A stretch of DNA of 64,000 nt from positions 1 through 64,000 of the forward strand of contig JAKVHY010000030.1 of NCBI GenBank assembly GCA_023284085.1, in the 5' to 3' direction. The stretch is from Shewanella benthica. GTDB taxonomy: Bacteria; Pseudomonadota; Gammaproteobacteria; Enterobacterales; Shewanellaceae. Below the pieces are notes generated by a model. That model was not told where the DNA came from, did no database searches, and saw only the letters and a list, made by a program, of their open reading frames with translations. A program made the translations under genes and the position numbers. The stretch's first letter is position 1, and each line of letters opens with the position of its first letter. Below, piece by piece: positions 62,319-64,000 of this stretch.

Positions 62319-62353
62319 GCGAGGTTCTAGATGCGAGGTTAGAGCTAGGATCT
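62319..62353. repeat. Heptad array after the fused transporter
   Basis: Five 7-bp steps with GCGAGGT twice alternating with TCTAGAT and related units, just after the transporter stop. Confidence 0.7.
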
Positions 62354-62398
62354 ACCGATGTAACACTTGTACCAATAAGTGTATTAGTAAGGTCAACA

Positions 62399-62722
62399 AT
62401 GAAAAAGCTAATTTTTAGTCTGTGTCTATCAAGTATTTTTACCACGGGTTGTGGTGTCAAAAACTTAGATGATGACCTAACAGATAACCAGCCGCTTCGC
62501 GACAACATCTATTCACAGATAGAAAAAAACGGGGTGGTATATTTTGCTTATGTTCCCCAATTCGAAGCTATCGGAGATTAGGGCATGAGTGCCATGCTCA
62601 TTAAGGAACCAGTCTATGACAGTCTCTATTTTAGACTGAGCGATGGCACTGAGATACTCGCCGATCGAAATAATAGTATCACTGACGGTTTTATCGCCGC
62701 ACAGTGGCAGGTTGTAAAATAG
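62399..62722 (+). pseudogene. Small lipoprotein gene interrupted by an in-frame TAG
   Basis: The frame starts MKKLIFSLCLSSIFTTGCG with a lipobox (TTGC) and runs 60 codons to TAG at 62579. The same frame continues for 46 sense codons (GMSAMLIKEPVYDSLYFRLS ... AAQWQVVK) to a second TAG at 62720, with coding-like composition throughout. A nonsense mutation in a 107-aa lipoprotein is the simplest reading. A restart at ATG 62585 or readthrough is possible. The family is not recognised. Confidence 0.65.
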
Positions 62723-62785
62723 GTTTTAGTGTCATTTTAATAGAATAACTAAGACACCCTAAATTGTCAGACACAGACCCCTTGA

Positions 62786-62950
62786 CTAAGATTAAGTAAA
62801 GTTGCCGAAGGGGATTTGTTATACGGTGTCGATCGTTATACAGGTCAATCCTATGAGCATAGGCGTGATTGGATTGAAAATCGACTGATAGAATTGGCTG
62901 CAGTGTTCGCTATTGATATCTGTGCTTATGCCCTATTCATTCACACAAAA
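62786..62950 (+). pseudogene. Relic of an IS200-like/REP-associated transposase
   Basis: A fragment reading GVDRYTGQSYEHRRDWIENR and LAAVFAIDICAYALF resembles the N-terminal part of the REP-associated (Y1-type) transposases common in Shewanella. The expected catalytic His-x-His segment right after 'CAYA' is lost and replaced by unrelated sequence, and no upstream start remains. It is inactive. Confidence 0.55.
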
Positions 62951-63304
62951 GGCGAAGCACTTGAATCTCATCAACAAAGAATAATGGATGTCTTGGTTAA
63001 TTTTGTCAGCGTGATTTTGGGTATAAAAGTGTCTCCAAGGGTGTTATCTACGCACTAATGGGCGTAGTATACAGTTTCGTTTCATGCAGAGGATATTGAT
63101 CACCGTGTTAATTACGCCGCCTTAACGTTTCGCCCCCCCTATAGCTTTCATTGCTAACCTAAGCGCCATGCTTATTCTTTGCGTTTGTTAATTCGTAATC
63201 CAATTTTTTACGATCTTTTCCACGCCAAATTTTTATCAAAAAAGCACGTATAACACGCCAGTCTAATCTCTGGTGCGAACTGCCGTGCGTAAACTGAGAG
63301 TTCA
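62951..63304. other. Degraded intergenic DNA upstream of the SulP gene
   Basis: Follows the transposase relic. No further gene, terminator or known repeat was recognised; a SulP promoter should lie near its end. Confidence 0.4.
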
Positions 63305-64000
63305 ATGCTAAAAAACTTTAAAACAGATTGGTTATCTAATATTCGTGGCGATCTGCTTGCGGGTATGGTTGTGGCGTTAGCCTTAATACCTGAAGCTATC
63401 GCATTTTCAATTATTGCCGGAGTCGATCCCAAAGTTGGCTTGTATGCTTCATTCAGTATATCGGTAGTGATAGCGTTTACCGGGGGCCGAAGTGGAATGA
63501 TCTCCGCAGCAACCGGAGCCATGGCATTATTGATGATCACCCTAGTTAAAGAGCACGGTTTAGAATACCTGTTAGCCACGACAGTATTAACGGGTGTATT
63601 ACAGGTGTTAGCCGGGTATTTAAAACTAGGTGATTTGATGCGATTTGTCTCGCGGTCGGTGGTCACAGGCTTTGTTAATGCGTTAGCCATACTCATTTTT
63701 ATGGCCCAGTTACCCGAACTCACCAATGTGACCTGGCATGTGTATGCCATGACAGCGGCAGGCCTTGGTATTATCTATCTCTTCCCTTATCTGCCTATTA
63801 TCGGCAAGTTAATTCCCTCTCCCTTGATTTGTATTGTTGGATTAACTATTTTCGCTATCATGTTTAATATCGATGTGCGTACAGTCGGCGATATGGGAGA
63901 CTTGCCCGATACCTTACCGATATTTTTATGGCCTGATGTGCCTTTGAATTTAACAACCTTATGGATAGTTTTACCCTACGCCACAGCCCTTGCCACTGTT
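63305..64000 (+). CDS. SulP-family anion transporter, partial (runs off the window)
   Basis: N-terminal 232 residues of an inner membrane SulP/SLC26 anion permease (sulfate or bicarbonate). 'NIRGDLLAGMVVALALIPEAIAFSI' is the TM1 signature, followed by 'GVDPKVGLYASF', 'GGRSGMISAATGAMALLM' and 'RFVSRSVVTGFVNALAILIF'. The frame stays open to the last base, so the C-terminal half, including any STAS domain, is outside. GAGAG lies about 5 bases upstream of the ATG. Confidence 0.92.
   Translation, partial: MLKNFKTDWLSNIRGDLLAGMVVALALIPEAIAFSIIAGVDPKVGLYASFSISVVIAFTGGRSGMISAATGAMALLMITLVKEHGLEYLLATTVLTGVLQVLAGYLKLGDLMRFVSRSVVTGFVNALAILIFMAQLPELTNVTWHVYAMTAAGLGIIYLFPYLPIIGKLIPSPLICIVGLTIFAIMFNIDVRTVGDMGDLPDTLPIFLWPDVPLNLTTLWIVLPYATALATV

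Noticed and set aside
63208..63750. 180-codon minus frame at the window end
   Set aside because: Antisense to the clear SulP transporter frame that runs off the window.

Overview
The window is a continuous piece of a gammaproteobacterial chromosome with moderate GC, almost certainly a marine Shewanella. The evidence is the gene set: MetR/MetE, NAD-malic enzyme, nrfBCD-type subunits, azurin, several TonB receptors, an add gene behind an adenine riboswitch as in Vibrio vulnificus, and many Shewanella-style small proteins. The species was not determined. No rRNA, tRNA, CRISPR array or intact mobile element was seen.

Layout. 1-3.5 kb: glutathione S-transferase and a TonB receptor (minus). 3.7-9.2 kb: a small ORF, an aberrant NRAMP-family transporter, a secreted serine hydrolase with an acidic insert, YehS-like protein and malic enzyme (plus). 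9.3-10.9 kb: an acetyltransferase and a hypothetical gene (minus) around a hairpin-rich gap. 11-16 kb: a TPR-GGDEF diguanylate cyclase with a small coupled ORF, a purine riboswitch with add, and queG. 16-21.4 kb: dodecin, an SdsA-type alkylsulfatase, and a GMC oxidoreductase whose 3' end is present in three tandem copies, with its Tat-targeted partner subunit. 21.7-31 kb: a minus-strand block of a small membrane protein, RND adaptor and permease, and scsBCD thiol-redox genes. 31-40.9 kb: a CDGSH/GltB-type fusion, metE and metR with MetJ and MetR sites, an HDOD protein, a GDSL esterase, and a TonB receptor controlled by a cobalamin riboswitch and a MetJ operator that overlaps its promoter. 41-46 kb: nrfD, nrfC and nrfB, a hypothetical gene, and twin LysR regulators. 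46.3-51.5 kb: a BlaI/BlaR1-like pair with operators, DUF805 and DUF2059 proteins, azurin, and an amidohydrolase. 51.8-55.8 kb: class II aldolase, LsrK-like kinase and cupin. 55.9-64 kb: a lipoprotein, FMN reductase, Bcr-type MFS with LysR, a symporter/solute-binding fusion, a lipoprotein with an in-frame stop, a transposase relic, and the start of a SulP transporter.

The most unusual structural feature is a family of heptanucleotide-phased arrays. Units of the form CTAGNNN, CTCGNNN or CTTANNN recur exactly every 7 bp. They lie in 8 of the 10 convergent gene junctions of the window and in a few other gaps. They often form long hairpins or perfect palindromes and may serve as bidirectional terminators or as a repeat system of unknown origin. 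The best regulatory logic concerns methionine and B12: metE (B12-independent synthase) carries MetJ and MetR sites, while the presumed B12 receptor carries both MetJ boxes and a B12 riboswitch. The best candidate for an uncharacterised pathway is the aldolase/LsrK-like kinase/cupin cluster, which lacks any other lsr gene in view.
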